Positions 16,879 through 25,780 of a DNA stretch of 64,000 nucleotides are shown one piece after another. How positions within the stretch are numbered: position 1 is the stretch's first letter; each line of letters starts with the position of its first letter. Both the position numbers and the translations under genes were made by a program. The DNA is taken from positions 114,689-178,688 of the forward strand of contig NZ_LGSI01000005.1 in the NCBI RefSeq assembly GCF_001698815.1. Direction: 5' to 3'. This DNA comes from Pseudomonas syringae. GTDB taxonomy: Bacteria > Pseudomonadota > Gammaproteobacteria > Pseudomonadales > Pseudomonadaceae. Under the pieces are notes generated by a model that saw only the letters and a program-made list of their open reading frames with translations, did no database searches and was not told the origin of the DNA.

Positions 16879-18939
16879 TCAAAAATCCTTGCAGAGACGC
16901 AAGCCGTCATAGATCGCCGCGTGGGTATTGCGCTGCGCCACACAGTCACCGATGCGGAACAGCAAGTACCCATCACCCGGCTCGCTCAAGCATGGCTGCG
17001 GCTGGATGGCGAACAAGGCTTCGATGTCGATCTGGCCTTTGTTGCGCGAGGCTTCCTTGAGGGCGTAGTAGATTTCTTCATCAGGGCGCACGCCGTTTTC
17101 GACGACCACCTGATCCACCACCCGCTCCTCTTTGGCGCCGGTGTATTCGTTCTCCAGCACCGCCACCAGCTTGTCGCCTTCGCGGTAGACCTTATCCAGC
17201 ATCATGTCGCCGGTCATGATCACTTCCTTGGGGTACATGCTGCGGTAGTACGTCGGGAACGACGTGCCGCCGACGGCAACGCCCGGCTTGATGTCGTCAG
17301 TGACGATCTCGACCTGGCAACCCTTGTCCGCGAGGAAGTCGGCAGTGGACATCCCGGTGAATTCGCAAATGGTGTCGTAGACCAGCACGTTCTTGCCCGG
17401 CGCAACCTTGCCGTCGAGGATGTCCCAGCTGCTGACAACCAGACCTTCCGCCGCGCCCCAGTGTTCGTTCTGCTCCAGGAACGGATGACCGCCCACCGCC
17501 AGCACCACGATATCCGGGCGCAGGTCGAGGATGGTCGCCGCGTCGGCGGCCGTGCCCAGACGCAAATCAACTTTCAGGCGCGCCAGTTCCAGCTGGAACC
17601 AGCGGGTGATGCCGGCGATCTGGTCACGCTGCGGCGCTTTCGAGGCCGTGGTGATTTGCCCGCCGATGAATTCCTTCTTCTCGAACAGCGTCACGTCATG
17701 CCCGCGCTCGGCCGAAACCCGCGCCGCTTCCATGCCCGCCGGACCGGCACCGACCACCACGACCTTGCGTTTCACGCCGGTGGATTTCTCGATGATGTGC
17801 GGCACGCCCATGTATTCACGGGAGGTTGCAGCGTTCTGGATGCACAGCACGTCCAGGCCCTGATACTGGCGGTCGATGCAGTAGTTGGCGCCGACGCATT
17901 GTTTGATCTGGTCGATCTGGCCCATCTTGATCTTGGCGATCAAGTGCGGGTCGGCGATGTGGGCGCGGGTCATGCCGACCATGTCCACGTAGCCGCCTTC
18001 GAGAATCCGCGTTGCCTGGTTCGGGTCCTTGATGTTCTGCGCGTGCAGTACCGGGGACTTGACCACCTCTTTAATACCCGCAGCCAAATGCAGGAACGGC
18101 TCCGGTGGATAACTCATGTTCGGGATAACGTTGGCCAGGGTGTTGTGGGTATCGCAACCCGAACCTACGACGCCAATGAAGTCGATCATGCCGGTATCGT
18201 CGTAGTACTTGGCGATTTCCTTCATGTCTTCGTGGCTCAAGCCATCGGGATGGAACTCGTCGCCGCACAGACGCAGGCCGACGCAGAAATCGGGGCCGAC
18301 TTCCTTGCGCACGGCCTTGATCACTTCCATACCAAAACGCATGCGGTTTTCGAAGCTGCCGCCCCATTCGTCGGTACGCTTGTTGACGCGCGGGCTCCAG
18401 AACTGGTCGATCATGTGCTGGTGCACGGCGGACAACTCAACACCATCCAGGCCACCGGCCTTGGCACGCCCAGCGGCGCTGGCATAGTTGCCGATCACAC
18501 GCCAGATTTCTTCCGGCTCGATGGTTTTGCATGTCGCGCGGTGCACTGGCTCGCGGATGCCCGACGGCGACAGCAAAGTCGGCCAGTGATCGCCATCCCA
18601 GCGGGAACGGCGACCCATGTGGGTAATCTGGATCATGATCTTGGCGCCGTGCTTGTGCATGGCGTCAGCGAGATTCTGGAAGTGCGGGATGATGTTGTCA
18701 GTCGCCAGATTGACCGATTTCCACCAGCCTTGCGGGCTATCGATAGCGACGCTTGACGAGCCGCCACAGATCGCCAGGCCGATGCCGCCCTTGGCTTTCT
18801 CTTCGTAGTACTTCACGTAGCGGTCAGTGGTCATGCCGCCATCGGTCGCGTAGACCTCGGCATGGGCCGTGCTCAATACGCGGTTGCGGATTGTGAGCTT
18901 GCCGATCTGAATCGGCTGGAACATCGCTTCGAAAGCCAT
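16879..18939 (-). CDS. dgcA: Dimethylglycine demethylase DgcA
   Basis: This oxidoreductase of 686 residues belongs to the trimethylamine dehydrogenase/2,4-dienoyl-CoA reductase class. An FMN-binding TIM barrel fills about 1-350 (MFQPIQIGKLTIRNR; HMGRRS; GLDGVELSAVHQHMIDQF). A Cys cluster follows (CVGANYCIDRQYQGLDVLC) that would bind 4Fe-4S, then FAD/NAD folds (about 390-650; VVVVGAGPAGMEAARVSAERG). It removes a methyl group from dimethylglycine to give sarcosine. It is placed between the DUF5943 gene (15 nt upstream) and dgcB, all in one direction, in the dgc order known for Pseudomonas. Confidence 0.94.
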   Translation of the reverse strand: MAFEAMFQPIQIGKLTIRNRVLSTAHAEVYATDGGMTTDRYVKYYEEKAKGGIGLAICGGSSSVAIDSPQGWWKSVNLATDNIIPHFQNLADAMHKHGAKIMIQITHMGRRSRWDGDHWPTLLSPSGIREPVHRATCKTIEPEEIWRVIGNYASAAGRAKAGGLDGVELSAVHQHMIDQFWSPRVNKRTDEWGGSFENRMRFGMEVIKAVRKEVGPDFCVGLRLCGDEFHPDGLSHEDMKEIAKYYDDTGMIDFIGVVGSGCDTHNTLANVIPNMSYPPEPFLHLAAGIKEVVKSPVLHAQNIKDPNQATRILEGGYVDMVGMTRAHIADPHLIAKIKMGQIDQIKQCVGANYCIDRQYQGLDVLCIQNAATSREYMGVPHIIEKSTGVKRKVVVVGAGPAGMEAARVSAERGHDVTLFEKKEFIGGQITTASKAPQRDQIAGITRWFQLELARLKVDLRLGTAADAATILDLRPDIVVLAVGGHPFLEQNEHWGAAEGLVVSSWDILDGKVAPGKNVLVYDTICEFTGMSTADFLADKGCQVEIVTDDIKPGVAVGGTSFPTYYRSMYPKEVIMTGDMMLDKVYREGDKLVAVLENEYTGAKEERVVDQVVVENGVRPDEEIYYALKEASRNKGQIDIEALFAIQPQPCLSEPGDGYLLFRIGDCVAQRNTHAAIYDGLRLCKDF

Positions 18940-18954
18940 TTTGCGTACCTCGAC

Positions 18955-19485
18955 TTACAACGGCTTGACGATAAACAGGCCGTCGTCGTGACCTTCTTCC
19001 GAGCCGCCGTAAACCTGCTCGGCCACGGTGCGGATCGAACTGCCCTTGGCGGCGAGAATCTGGTCCATGGCACCGGCAAACCAGCCGGTGAACATGTAAT
19101 CGACCTTGCGACCGACCTTGCCGTAGACGTACACAAAGCACGAGTGCTCAAGCTTGATGCTGGCGGTGCCTTTTTCCAGGTCGATGTCCTGGATCTTGAA
19201 CAGGCCCCAGCCGCGCTGCGACAGACGCTTCATGTAGTGCTCGAACACCGCAACGCCTTCCAGACCATGGCATTCGGCTTCTTTTTCACACCAGTGCCAG
19301 GCGGATTTGTAGCCGGCCTTGTAGAGAATCTCGGCGTAGGCATCAGCGCCCAGCACCTCTTCGATGCCCATGTGGTTATTGACGAAAAAGTGGCGCGGCA
19401 CATACAGCATCGGCAATGCGTCGGAGGTCCAGACACCGGTTTCGCTGTCGACTTCGATAGGCAGTTGCGGGGCGATTTTAGCCAT
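18955..19485 (-). CDS. DUF5943-family protein of dimethylglycine cluster
   Basis: This protein of 176 residues has no signal peptide or membrane segment. It resembles the conserved 4-vinyl-reductase-like/DUF5943 protein encoded directly before dgcA in Pseudomonas. The C-terminus contains HSCFVYVYGK and FTGWFAGAMDQILA. Its role is unknown; constant linkage to dgcA suggests an accessory task in dimethylglycine breakdown. I chose the ATG at 19485 (MAKIAPQLPIEVD) because GGAG lies 8-9 nt upstream; the longer reading from 19545 lacks such a site. Confidence 0.82.
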   Translation of the reverse strand: MAKIAPQLPIEVDSETGVWTSDALPMLYVPRHFFVNNHMGIEEVLGADAYAEILYKAGYKSAWHWCEKEAECHGLEGVAVFEHYMKRLSQRGWGLFKIQDIDLEKGTASIKLEHSCFVYVYGKVGRKVDYMFTGWFAGAMDQILAAKGSSIRTVAEQVYGGSEEGHDDGLFIVKPL

Positions 19486-19577
19486 GGGGTCAAACTCCAG
19501 AAATTCGGGGGTCGCCCACTGCGAAAATGGCAGTGGGATATTCAATTCATTGAGGGTTGCGGTCTTGCGTCGGCGGC

Positions 19578-20555
19578 TTATTCGCCCCAGACGTCGGAAA
19601 GCACGTTCACCCAGTTTTCGCCCATGATCTTGCGCACTACGCGCTCGGGATGGCCGCGTTTGAGCAGGGTTTCGGTCAGGTTCGGGAACTCGCCCACGGT
19701 GCGGATACCCAGCGGGTTGATGATCTTGCCGAAGCTGGTCAGGCGGCGCGCGTAGCCTTTGTCGTGGGTCAGGTATTCGAAGAAGTCCTGGCCGTGACCC
19801 TGGGTGAAGTCGGTGCCGATGCCGATGGAGTCTTCGCCGACGATGTTCATCACGTATTCGATGGCTTCGGCGTAATCGTCAATGGTGGAGTCGATGCCTT
19901 TGGCGAGGAACGGCGCGAACATGGTCACGCCGACGAACCCGCCGTGATCGGCGATGAACTTCAGCTCTTCGTCAGACTTGTTGCGCGGGTGCTCTTTCAG
20001 GCCGGACGGCAGGCAGTGCGAATAGCAGACCGGTTTTTTCGATTCGAGGATAACTTCTTCGGAAGTCTTGGAACCCACGTGGGACAGGTCGCACATGACG
20101 CCGACGCGGTTCATTTCGGCGACGATTTCGCGACCGAAGCCGGACAATCCGCCGTCACGCTCGTAGCAACCGGTGCCGACCAGGTTCTGGGTGTTGTAGC
20201 ACATCTGCACAATACCGACGCCCAGCTGCTTGAAGATCTCGACGTAGCCGATCTGGTCTTCATACGCATGGGCATTCTGGAAACCGAAGAGGATGCCGGT
20301 CTTGCCCTGCTCCTTGGCCTTGCGGATGTCAGCAGTGGTGCGCACCGGCATAACCAGGTCGCTGTTTTCGCGCATCAGTTTCTGGCTGGTGCAGATGCTG
20401 TTGATGGTGGCCTGGAAACCTTCCCATACCGAGACTGTGCAGTTGGCCATGGTCAGGCCGCCTTTGCGCATGTCTTCAAACAGCTCACGGTTCCACTTGG
20501 CAATGATCAGCCCGTCAATAACGATGCTGTCGGCGTGCAGTTCGGCTGGGCTCAT
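19578..20555 (-). CDS. M19 dipeptidase-like protein with partial metal site
   Basis: This protein of 325 residues belongs to the renal dipeptidase (peptidase M19) superfamily. CDLSHVG and YSHC...HPRNKSDEEL carry the two His ligands of the second half of the binuclear zinc site, and IGIGTDFTQGHG is the C-terminal family segment. The usual HxD near the N-terminus is replaced (IDGLIIAKWNRE instead of IDGHND), and the usual Glu of the GIEGG motif appears as Gln (FGFQNAH). Classical dipeptidase activity is therefore doubtful. It is the first gene of the dgc set, as in other pseudomonads, so a role in methylated-glycine metabolism is likelier than peptide hydrolysis. Confidence 0.85.
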   Translation of the reverse strand: MSPAELHADSIVIDGLIIAKWNRELFEDMRKGGLTMANCTVSVWEGFQATINSICTSQKLMRENSDLVMPVRTTADIRKAKEQGKTGILFGFQNAHAYEDQIGYVEIFKQLGVGIVQMCYNTQNLVGTGCYERDGGLSGFGREIVAEMNRVGVMCDLSHVGSKTSEEVILESKKPVCYSHCLPSGLKEHPRNKSDEELKFIADHGGFVGVTMFAPFLAKGIDSTIDDYAEAIEYVMNIVGEDSIGIGTDFTQGHGQDFFEYLTHDKGYARRLTSFGKIINPLGIRTVGEFPNLTETLLKRGHPERVVRKIMGENWVNVLSDVWGE

Positions 20556-20784
20556 CAGGCTGTCCCCTTATAGGTGCTTGCGCGCCGAAACGTGTGTCGG
20601 CGCTATTGAGGCCAGCATATGCCGGAGGGTCAGGCGAGCCGGGTGCAAAAACGACAGGGGGTTTGCCGAAAGCGTCAAGAAACGACAAAGGGCGACAGGA
20701 CGCCGCTGCCGTCTGTGTCGCAAACCTGTTCTTTGCCTCGCGCATGGGCCAGAATTCAACGCATCAATGGATCGGAGCGACTCG

Positions 20785-21195
20785 ATGAAAACCGTTTTCC
20801 TGACTTTGGCTCTTCTGGCGACCGGCATTACTGGCGCTCACGCTGCACAAAACCCCGATGCAACGCCTTGCGACGGCGTAGACGAGGATAAGCAGACCCT
20901 TGAGTGCTCGAAATACAGCCGCGAAACCGCCGAGCAGCTGCTCAACGAGAATTTCCAGAACCTGTTGCAGCGGGTGCAGACCCAATTCGGTGCCAACAAG
21001 GCGCAATTCGACTATTTCACCGGTAAGCTCAAGACCGCCCAGCAAGCCTGGCAAAAACTGCGCGACGCTGACTGCGCCGTGGAAGTCTTCCCGGCCGCCG
21101 CTGGCAGCAAGGCATTCACCATCGCCGAGAATGACTGCCTGGCGCGCATGAGCGATGAGCGCTCGGAATACCTGGAGTCGATCGCCCAGGAATAA
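20785..21195 (+). CDS. LprI-like lysozyme inhibitor / DUF1311 protein
   Basis: This exported protein of 136 residues has a signal peptide at 1-20 (MKTVFLTLALLATGITGAHA). The mature part has four Cys (TPCDG, LECSKYS, DADCAVEVF, ENDCLARM) and the family motif of a Trp-rich helix followed by RDADCA and CLARMSDERSEYLE. Such proteins are periplasmic, and LprI in mycobacteria inhibits lysozyme; the function here is unproven. I chose the ATG at 20785, since earlier in-frame starts lie in non-coding sequence and would hide the signal peptide. Confidence 0.85.
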   Translation: MKTVFLTLALLATGITGAHAAQNPDATPCDGVDEDKQTLECSKYSRETAEQLLNENFQNLLQRVQTQFGANKAQFDYFTGKLKTAQQAWQKLRDADCAVEVFPAAAGSKAFTIAENDCLARMSDERSEYLESIAQE

Positions 21196-21258
21196 CGTTT
21201 TTCGATGGGCTATCGTGTCGGCCTTATAAATTTCGGACTGTGTAGTTAAGGCTTTCTC

Positions 21259-21675
21259 ATGATTATTTGCGGCGTGGAAATCAAAGGCAGCGAGGCTATT
21301 TTCGCCCTCGCGACCCTGCAGCATGGCGGCATCGAACACTTGCCGCTGGCGATCAAGAAGATCGCCCTGGAAGACGACGACGAGTCAGCCAGCGTCAAAG
21401 CCTTCGCGACGCAGATCGCCAGCTTTGTGCGTCAGAACGGCATCAGCCATATCGTGATCAAGAAGCGCAGCAAGAAAGGCGAGTTCGCTGGCGGACCGAC
21501 CACATTCAAGATCGAAACGATTTTTCAGCTGTTGTCCGATTGCGAGGTGACGCTGATGTCGCCGCAGACCATCAATGCGCAAAACAAGAAACACGACTTC
21601 GCTCTGCCCGCGTCGCTGAATAAATATCAGCATGAGGCGTACAAGGCGGCGTGTTCGGGGTTGATGAAGAGGTAA
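21259..21675 (+). CDS. DUF3010-family protein
   Basis: This protein of 138 residues starts MIICGVEIKGSEAIFALA. Residues 2-40 look like an RNase H/actin-like first strand pair (VEIKGSEA), and KKRSKKGEFAGGPTTFKIE and SPQTINAQNKKHDFALPASL are DUF3010 signatures. It is cytoplasmic, with no known function. It sits alone between the LprI-like gene and a repeat. Confidence 0.8.
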   Translation: MIICGVEIKGSEAIFALATLQHGGIEHLPLAIKKIALEDDDESASVKAFATQIASFVRQNGISHIVIKKRSKKGEFAGGPTTFKIETIFQLLSDCEVTLMSPQTINAQNKKHDFALPASLNKYQHEAYKAACSGLMKR

Positions 21676-21677
21676 TC

Positions 21678-21766
21678 GTAGGACCGGATTCATCCGGGAG
21701 CGCGATTTCAGCCGCGAAAAATGTATTGGATGTGCTGGCCTATTCGCGAATAAATTCGCTCCTACG
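21678..21766. repeat. Chimeric REP pair
   Basis: The left arm is GTAGGACCGGATTCATCCGG and the right arm is TTCGCGAATAAATTCGCTCC followed by TAC. The two arms belong to different REP subfamilies and do not pair well over their centres; only the outer GTAGG/CCTAC ends match. Confidence 0.75.
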
Positions 21767-22709
21767 AGAGTTTGATTGCGCGCCGGTCTTCCCTCGGGCA
21801 TTGGGCAAATCGCGCCCGGTAACTGCGGGTGAAATACGACGGCGACTCAAAGCCGCAGGCGATGCTCACTTCCAGCACGCTCATGTCACTCTGACGCAGC
21901 AACTGCCGGGCTTTTTCCAGGCGCAGGCCGAGATAGAAATTGCTCGGTGTGTCGTTGAGATGCAAACGGAACAGCCGCTCCAGTTGGCGTCGCGTGACCT
22001 GAATGCCTTCGGCCAGTTGCAGCGTGCTTAATGGCGGTTCGGTGTGTTGCTCCATTTCACCAATCACCTGCACCAGTTTTTTGCTGCTGATGCCATAACG
22101 CGTGGCGATCTGCATGCGCTGGTGATCCTTGCGCGGACGAATGCGCCCGAGCACGAATTGCTCCGACACCTTGATCGCCAGTTCCGGGCCGTGGGCCTGG
22201 CCAATCAGGTCGAGCATCATGTCGATGGACGCGGTGCCGCCCGCACAGGTGATGCGTCGCCGGTCGATCTCAAACAATTCCTGGGTAACCTGCAGCTTCG
22301 GCCATGACTCCTTGAAGGCATCGATGGCTTCCCAATGCATGGTCAGCCGATGGTTATCCAGCAGCCCGGCCTGGGCCAGCACAAAACTCCCCGAATCGAT
22401 TGCCCCCAGGGTCACGCCTTCGTTGTCCAGGCGCCGCAGCCAGTGTTCGAGTGCCGGCGTGCAGAACTTCAACGGCTCGAACCCAGCCACGACCCACACC
22501 ATTGCGCCTTTTTTCAGCGGCTCCAGCGCCGCATCGGCATTGACCGACATGCCGTTGCTGGCTATCACCGCGCCGCCATCCACGCTCAATACATGCCAGC
22601 GGTACAGCTCGCCACCAAACCGATTGGCGACCCGCAACGGCTCCACCGCCGACACAAAACCCATCACGGAGAAACCGGGCATGAGCAGAAAGTAGAAATC
22701 CTGGGACAT
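21762..22709 (-). CDS. cdhR: Carnitine catabolism regulator CdhR
   Basis: This GlxA/AraC-type regulator of 315 residues has an N-terminal DJ-1/PfpI-like ligand domain (about 1-195; FYFLLMPGFSVMGFVSAVEPLR, CAGGTASIDMMLDLI) and a C-terminal AraC domain with two helix-turn-helix units (about 215-310; TLQLAEGIQVTRRQLERLF and SVLEVSIACGFESPSYFTRSY). It lies divergent from cdhC, and CdhR of P. aeruginosa activates the carnitine genes. The stop lies near the right arm of the chimeric REP. Confidence 0.92.
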   Translation of the reverse strand: MSQDFYFLLMPGFSVMGFVSAVEPLRVANRFGGELYRWHVLSVDGGAVIASNGMSVNADAALEPLKKGAMVWVVAGFEPLKFCTPALEHWLRRLDNEGVTLGAIDSGSFVLAQAGLLDNHRLTMHWEAIDAFKESWPKLQVTQELFEIDRRRITCAGGTASIDMMLDLIGQAHGPELAIKVSEQFVLGRIRPRKDHQRMQIATRYGISSKKLVQVIGEMEQHTEPPLSTLQLAEGIQVTRRQLERLFRLHLNDTPSNFYLGLRLEKARQLLRQSDMSVLEVSIACGFESPSYFTRSYRARFAQCPREDRRAIKLS

Positions 22710-22740
22710 TCATGGTTTCCGTTTGATGAAGAGCGCAAAA

Positions 22741-22802
22741 CCGTAGGACCGGCTTCAGCCGGGAGGACGCTTTTGCGGCTCGCGGCTAAAGCCGCTCCTA
22801 CG
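22741..22802. repeat. REP element between cdhR and cdhC
   Basis: CCGTAGGACCGGCTTCAGCC is paired with CGGCTAAAGCCGCTCCTACG. The arms are only partly complementary, again mixing two REP subtypes. It lies in the 261-nt divergent cdhR-cdhC promoter region. Confidence 0.8.
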
Positions 22803-22970
22803 ATATCGCCGGGCAGTGCGCATTGAGATACGCCGGTTGCACGAGCATGGCAATAGCACAGGTCGCTGCTGTGCAAGAGCGGGTCGCCGCTGTGCGCTTT
22901 TGCGGGGCGTTGGCTGCGTAGTTTTGCACCATCAAAACAAATCACGCCAAGCCTGCAAGGAACCTGATCA

Positions 22971-23858
22971 ATGAACCATGACGTCATCATCACCTGCGCA
23001 CTCACCGGTGCTGGCGACACCACCGGAAGAAGCCATCTTGTTCCGGTCACGCCCAAACAGATCGCAGCGGCAGCGGTTGAAGCCGCCAAAGCCGGCGCGA
23101 CGGTTGTCCACTGCCACGTCCGTGACCCGCAAACCGGCAAGTTCAGCCGCGACGTGGCGCTGTATCGCGAGGTGATGGAGCGCATTCGCGAGGCGGACAT
23201 CGACATCATCGTCAACCTCACCGCTGGCATGGGCGGCGATCTGGAAATCGGCCCCGGCGAGCGCCCACTGGAGTTCGGCCCGAATACCGATCTGGTCGGC
23301 CCGCTGACCCGCCTGGCGCATGTCGAAGAGTTGCTGCCGGAAATCTGCACCCTGGATTGCGGCACGCTGAATTTCGGCGATGGCGACACCATTTATGTGT
23401 CCACGCCCGCCCAGCTGCGCGCTGGCGCCAAGCGCATTCAGGAGCTGGGCGTGAAGGCGGAGCTGGAAATCTTCGACACCGGTCATCTGTGGTTCGCCAA
23501 GCAGATGATCAAGGAAGGCCTGCTCGACAACCCGCTGTTCCAGCTGTGCCTGGGTATTCCGTGGGGCGCGCCAGCAGACACCACCACCATGAAAGCCATG
23601 GTCGACAATTTGCCCGCCGATGCGGTGTGGGCTGGCTTTGGCATCGGCCGCATGCAAATGCCCATGGCGGCGCAAGCGGTGCTGCTGGGCGGCAACGTGC
23701 GGGTCGGGCTGGAAGACAACATCTGGCTCGACCGTGGCGTGCTGGCCAGCAATGGTGCGCTGGTGGAACGCGCCAGCGAAATCCTCAGCCGCCTCGGCGC
23801 CCGCGTCATGACCCCGGCAGAAGGCCGCGTGAAGATGGGTTTGACCAAGCGCGGTTGA
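22971..23858 (+). CDS. cdhC: 3-dehydrocarnitine cleavage enzyme CdhC (BKACE family)
   Basis: This beta-keto acid cleavage enzyme of 295 residues has a TIM barrel with the zinc-binding HxH motif in VVHCHVRDP (about residues 45-47) and the family segments NLTAGMGGD and [11 protein letters not shown]. It combines 3-dehydrocarnitine with acetyl-CoA to give betainyl-CoA and acetoacetate. It starts the cdhC-cdhA-cdhB order and is divergent from cdhR. In P. aeruginosa the binding-protein gene caiX lies before it; here that gene is absent. Confidence 0.9.
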   Translation: MNHDVIITCALTGAGDTTGRSHLVPVTPKQIAAAAVEAAKAGATVVHCHVRDPQTGKFSRDVALYREVMERIREADIDIIVNLTAGMGGDLEIGPGERPLEFGPNTDLVGPLTRLAHVEELLPEICTLDCGTLNFGDGDTIYVSTPAQLRAGAKRIQELGVKAELEIFDTGHLWFAKQMIKEGLLDNPLFQLCLGIPWGAPADTTTMKAMVDNLPADAVWAGFGIGRMQMPMAAQAVLLGGNVRVGLEDNIWLDRGVLASNGALVERASEILSRLGARVMTPAEGRVKMGLTKRG

Positions 23859-23878
23859 GCCACTGACTGTCTTGTTTC

Positions 23879-23933
23879 CGTAGGACCGGCTTCAGCCGGG
23901 AGGGCGCTCTCCCGGCTGAAGCCGGTCCTACGG
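23879..23933. repeat. Compact REP hairpin between cdhC and cdhA
   Basis: CCGTAGGACCGGCTTCAGCC and its exact complement meet with a centre of only a few bases, giving a near-perfect hairpin over the whole 55 nt. It could lower cdhA transcription or stabilise the cdhC mRNA end. Confidence 0.9.
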
Positions 23934-23994
23934 AGCCTGCGCAGCGTCAAGGCATAACGGCGCCCCCAGCATTCTATTCAATTCAGGAATACCC

Positions 23995-24960
23995 ATGACC
24001 TTCATCACCGACATCAAAACCTTCGCGGCCCTGGGCAGCGGCGTCATTGGCAGCGGCTGGGTTGCGCGCGCGCTGGCCCACGGCCTGGACGTTATCGCCT
24101 GGGATCCGGCTCCGGGCGCTGAAGCCGCCTTGCGCAAACGTGTTGCCACTGCCTGGCCCGCGCTTGAACAAAAAGGCCTGGCGTCCGGGGCATCGCAGGA
24201 TCGCCTACGCTTTGTCGCGACCATCGAGGAATGCGTGCGCGATGCCGATTTCATTCAGGAAAGCGCCCCGGAACGCCTTGATCTCAAGCTTGAGCTGCAC
24301 GGCAAGATCAGCGCGTCGGCCAAGCCCAATGCGCTGATTGGCTCCAGCACGTCGGGCCTGTTGCCCAGCGAGTTCTACGAAGGCGCGACGCATCCGGAAC
24401 GCTGCGTGGTCGGTCATCCGTTCAACCCGGTTTATCTGCTGCCGCTGGTGGAAGTGGTCGGCGGCCGCAATACCGCGCCGGAAGCGGTGCAGGCGGCGAT
24501 CAAAGTGTATGAGTCGCTCGGCATGCGTCCGCTGCATGTGCGCAAGGAAGTCCCCGGATTCATCGCCGACCGCTTGCTGGAAGCGCTGTGGCGCGAGGCG
24601 TTGCATCTGGTCAACGACGGCGTGGCGACGACGGGTGAAATCGACGATGCGATTCGCTTTGGCGCCGGTCTGCGCTGGTCGTTCATGGGCACGTTCCTGA
24701 CCTACACACTGGCGGGCGGCGACGCCGGGATGCGGCATTTCATGAACCAGTTCGGCCCGGCCCTGAAGCTGCCGTGGACTTACCTGCCTGCACCGGAACT
24801 CACCGACAAGCTGATCGACGATGTGGTCGATGGCACCAGCGATCAACTGGGCAACCACAGCATCGCCGCGCTGGAACGTTATCGCGATGACTGCCTGCTG
24901 GCGGTGATGGAAGCGGTGCGCGTGACCAAGCTCAAGCATGGAATGCCGTTCAACGACTAG
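23995..24960 (+). CDS. cdhA: L-carnitine dehydrogenase
   Basis: This enzyme of 321 residues belongs to the 3-hydroxyacyl-CoA dehydrogenase superfamily. The N-terminal Rossmann fold begins [18 protein letters not shown], and the catalytic region includes [11 protein letters not shown] and the conserved [17 protein letters not shown]. It oxidises L-carnitine to 3-dehydrocarnitine with NAD. Some bacterial homologues are fused to the thioesterase CdhB; here the two are separate genes with a REP pair between them. Confidence 0.93.
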   Translation: MTFITDIKTFAALGSGVIGSGWVARALAHGLDVIAWDPAPGAEAALRKRVATAWPALEQKGLASGASQDRLRFVATIEECVRDADFIQESAPERLDLKLELHGKISASAKPNALIGSSTSGLLPSEFYEGATHPERCVVGHPFNPVYLLPLVEVVGGRNTAPEAVQAAIKVYESLGMRPLHVRKEVPGFIADRLLEALWREALHLVNDGVATTGEIDDAIRFGAGLRWSFMGTFLTYTLAGGDAGMRHFMNQFGPALKLPWTYLPAPELTDKLIDDVVDGTSDQLGNHSIAALERYRDDCLLAVMEAVRVTKLKHGMPFND

Positions 24961-24988
24961 CGCCAAACCAGAACCAACATCAAGACCC

Positions 24989-25079
24989 TGTGGGAGCGAG
25001 CTTGTTCGCGAAGAACGATAACGCGGTGTGCCAGATTTAACGTTGCGACTGCTTTCGCGAGCAAGCTCGGTTCCCACAG
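24989..25079. repeat. REP pair between cdhA and cdhB
   Basis: TGTGGGAGCGAGCTTGTTCG at the left and CGAGCAAGCTCGGTTCCCAC at the right form an inverted pair about 50 nt apart. The right arm carries an extra G (CTCGGTTCCC). Confidence 0.88.
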
Positions 25080-25116
25080 GATCGAGGTAGACCAAGCATT
25101 TCCAAGGAACATCCAA

Positions 25117-25596
25117 ATGCCCAACCTCATCACCTACAAAACCCCGATTCTCGCCGATTGGGTCGACTACAACGGGCATCTGCGCGATGCCTTTTACCTG
25201 CTGATTTTCAGCTACGCCACGGACGCCTTCATGGACCGCATCGGCCTGACCTGCGACAACCGCGACGCCAGCGGCCATTCGCTGTTTACCCTGGAAGCGC
25301 ATATCAATTACCTGAACGAAGTGAAGCTGCGCGAGTTGGTCGAAGTCCGCACGCAAATCGTCGCCCATGATCACAAGCGCGTGCACCTCTACCACAGCCT
25401 GCACAAGGTCGACATCGACGAGCCGCTGGCGGCCAGTGAGCAAATGCTGCTGCATGTGGATCTGGCAGCCGGGCCACGTTCCGCGCCGTTCGATGAGGCG
25501 GTGTTGAATGCGTTGCTGGGGATCGTGGAAAACCAGAAGGACTTGCCGGTGCCGAGGTATGTGGGGCGGGTGATTGGGTTGCCAAGCCAAGCCTGA
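25117..25596 (+). CDS. cdhB: Betainyl-CoA thioesterase CdhB
   Basis: This hotdog-fold thioesterase of 159 residues has the 4HBT-type motif DWVDYNGHLRDAFYLLIFS near residues 14-32, with the catalytic Asp region in the first helix. It releases glycine betaine from betainyl-CoA, the product of CdhC, feeding the dimethylglycine pathway encoded at 12.7-20.6 kb. It is the last recognisable cdh gene; no hocS-like acylcarnitine hydrolase follows. Confidence 0.88.
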   Translation: MPNLITYKTPILADWVDYNGHLRDAFYLLIFSYATDAFMDRIGLTCDNRDASGHSLFTLEAHINYLNEVKLRELVEVRTQIVAHDHKRVHLYHSLHKVDIDEPLAASEQMLLHVDLAAGPRSAPFDEAVLNALLGIVENQKDLPVPRYVGRVIGLPSQA

Positions 25597-25608
25597 AGCG
25601 TGAAATCT

Positions 25609-25711
25609 GTGGGACCGGATTTATCCGGGAAGAGGCCAACCGGTGCTAGAGAACCACCGGATCTTTTACATCGTCTGATGCTCCGCATTCGGGGATAAAT
25701 CCCCTCCTACA
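25609..25711. repeat. REP pair after cdhB
   Basis: The left arm GTGGGACCGGATTTATCCGG and the right arm GGGGATAAATCCCCTCCTAC flank about 55 nt. The arms again come from two REP subtypes. Confidence 0.75.
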
Positions 25712-25731
25712 AATACCCGCGAAAAACCCAC

Positions 25732-25761
25732 AAAAAAGCCCGCATCGCTGCGGGCTTTTTC
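25732..25761. terminator. Bidirectional terminator between cdhB and fba
   Basis: AAAAAAGCCCGCATCGCTGC folds with GCGGGCTTTTT: a stem of AAAGCCCGC/GCGGGCTTT, a short loop and T-runs on both strands. It serves fba on the minus strand and probably the cdh operon on the plus strand. Confidence 0.85.
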
Positions 25762-25780
25762 ATTGCTGGATCAACCGGAC

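Noticed and set aside
16921..18756. 611-codon plus-strand ORF opposite dgcA
   Set aside because: It is an antisense shadow of a gene with strong family matches; composition is His/Arg/Val-rich with no recognised domain.
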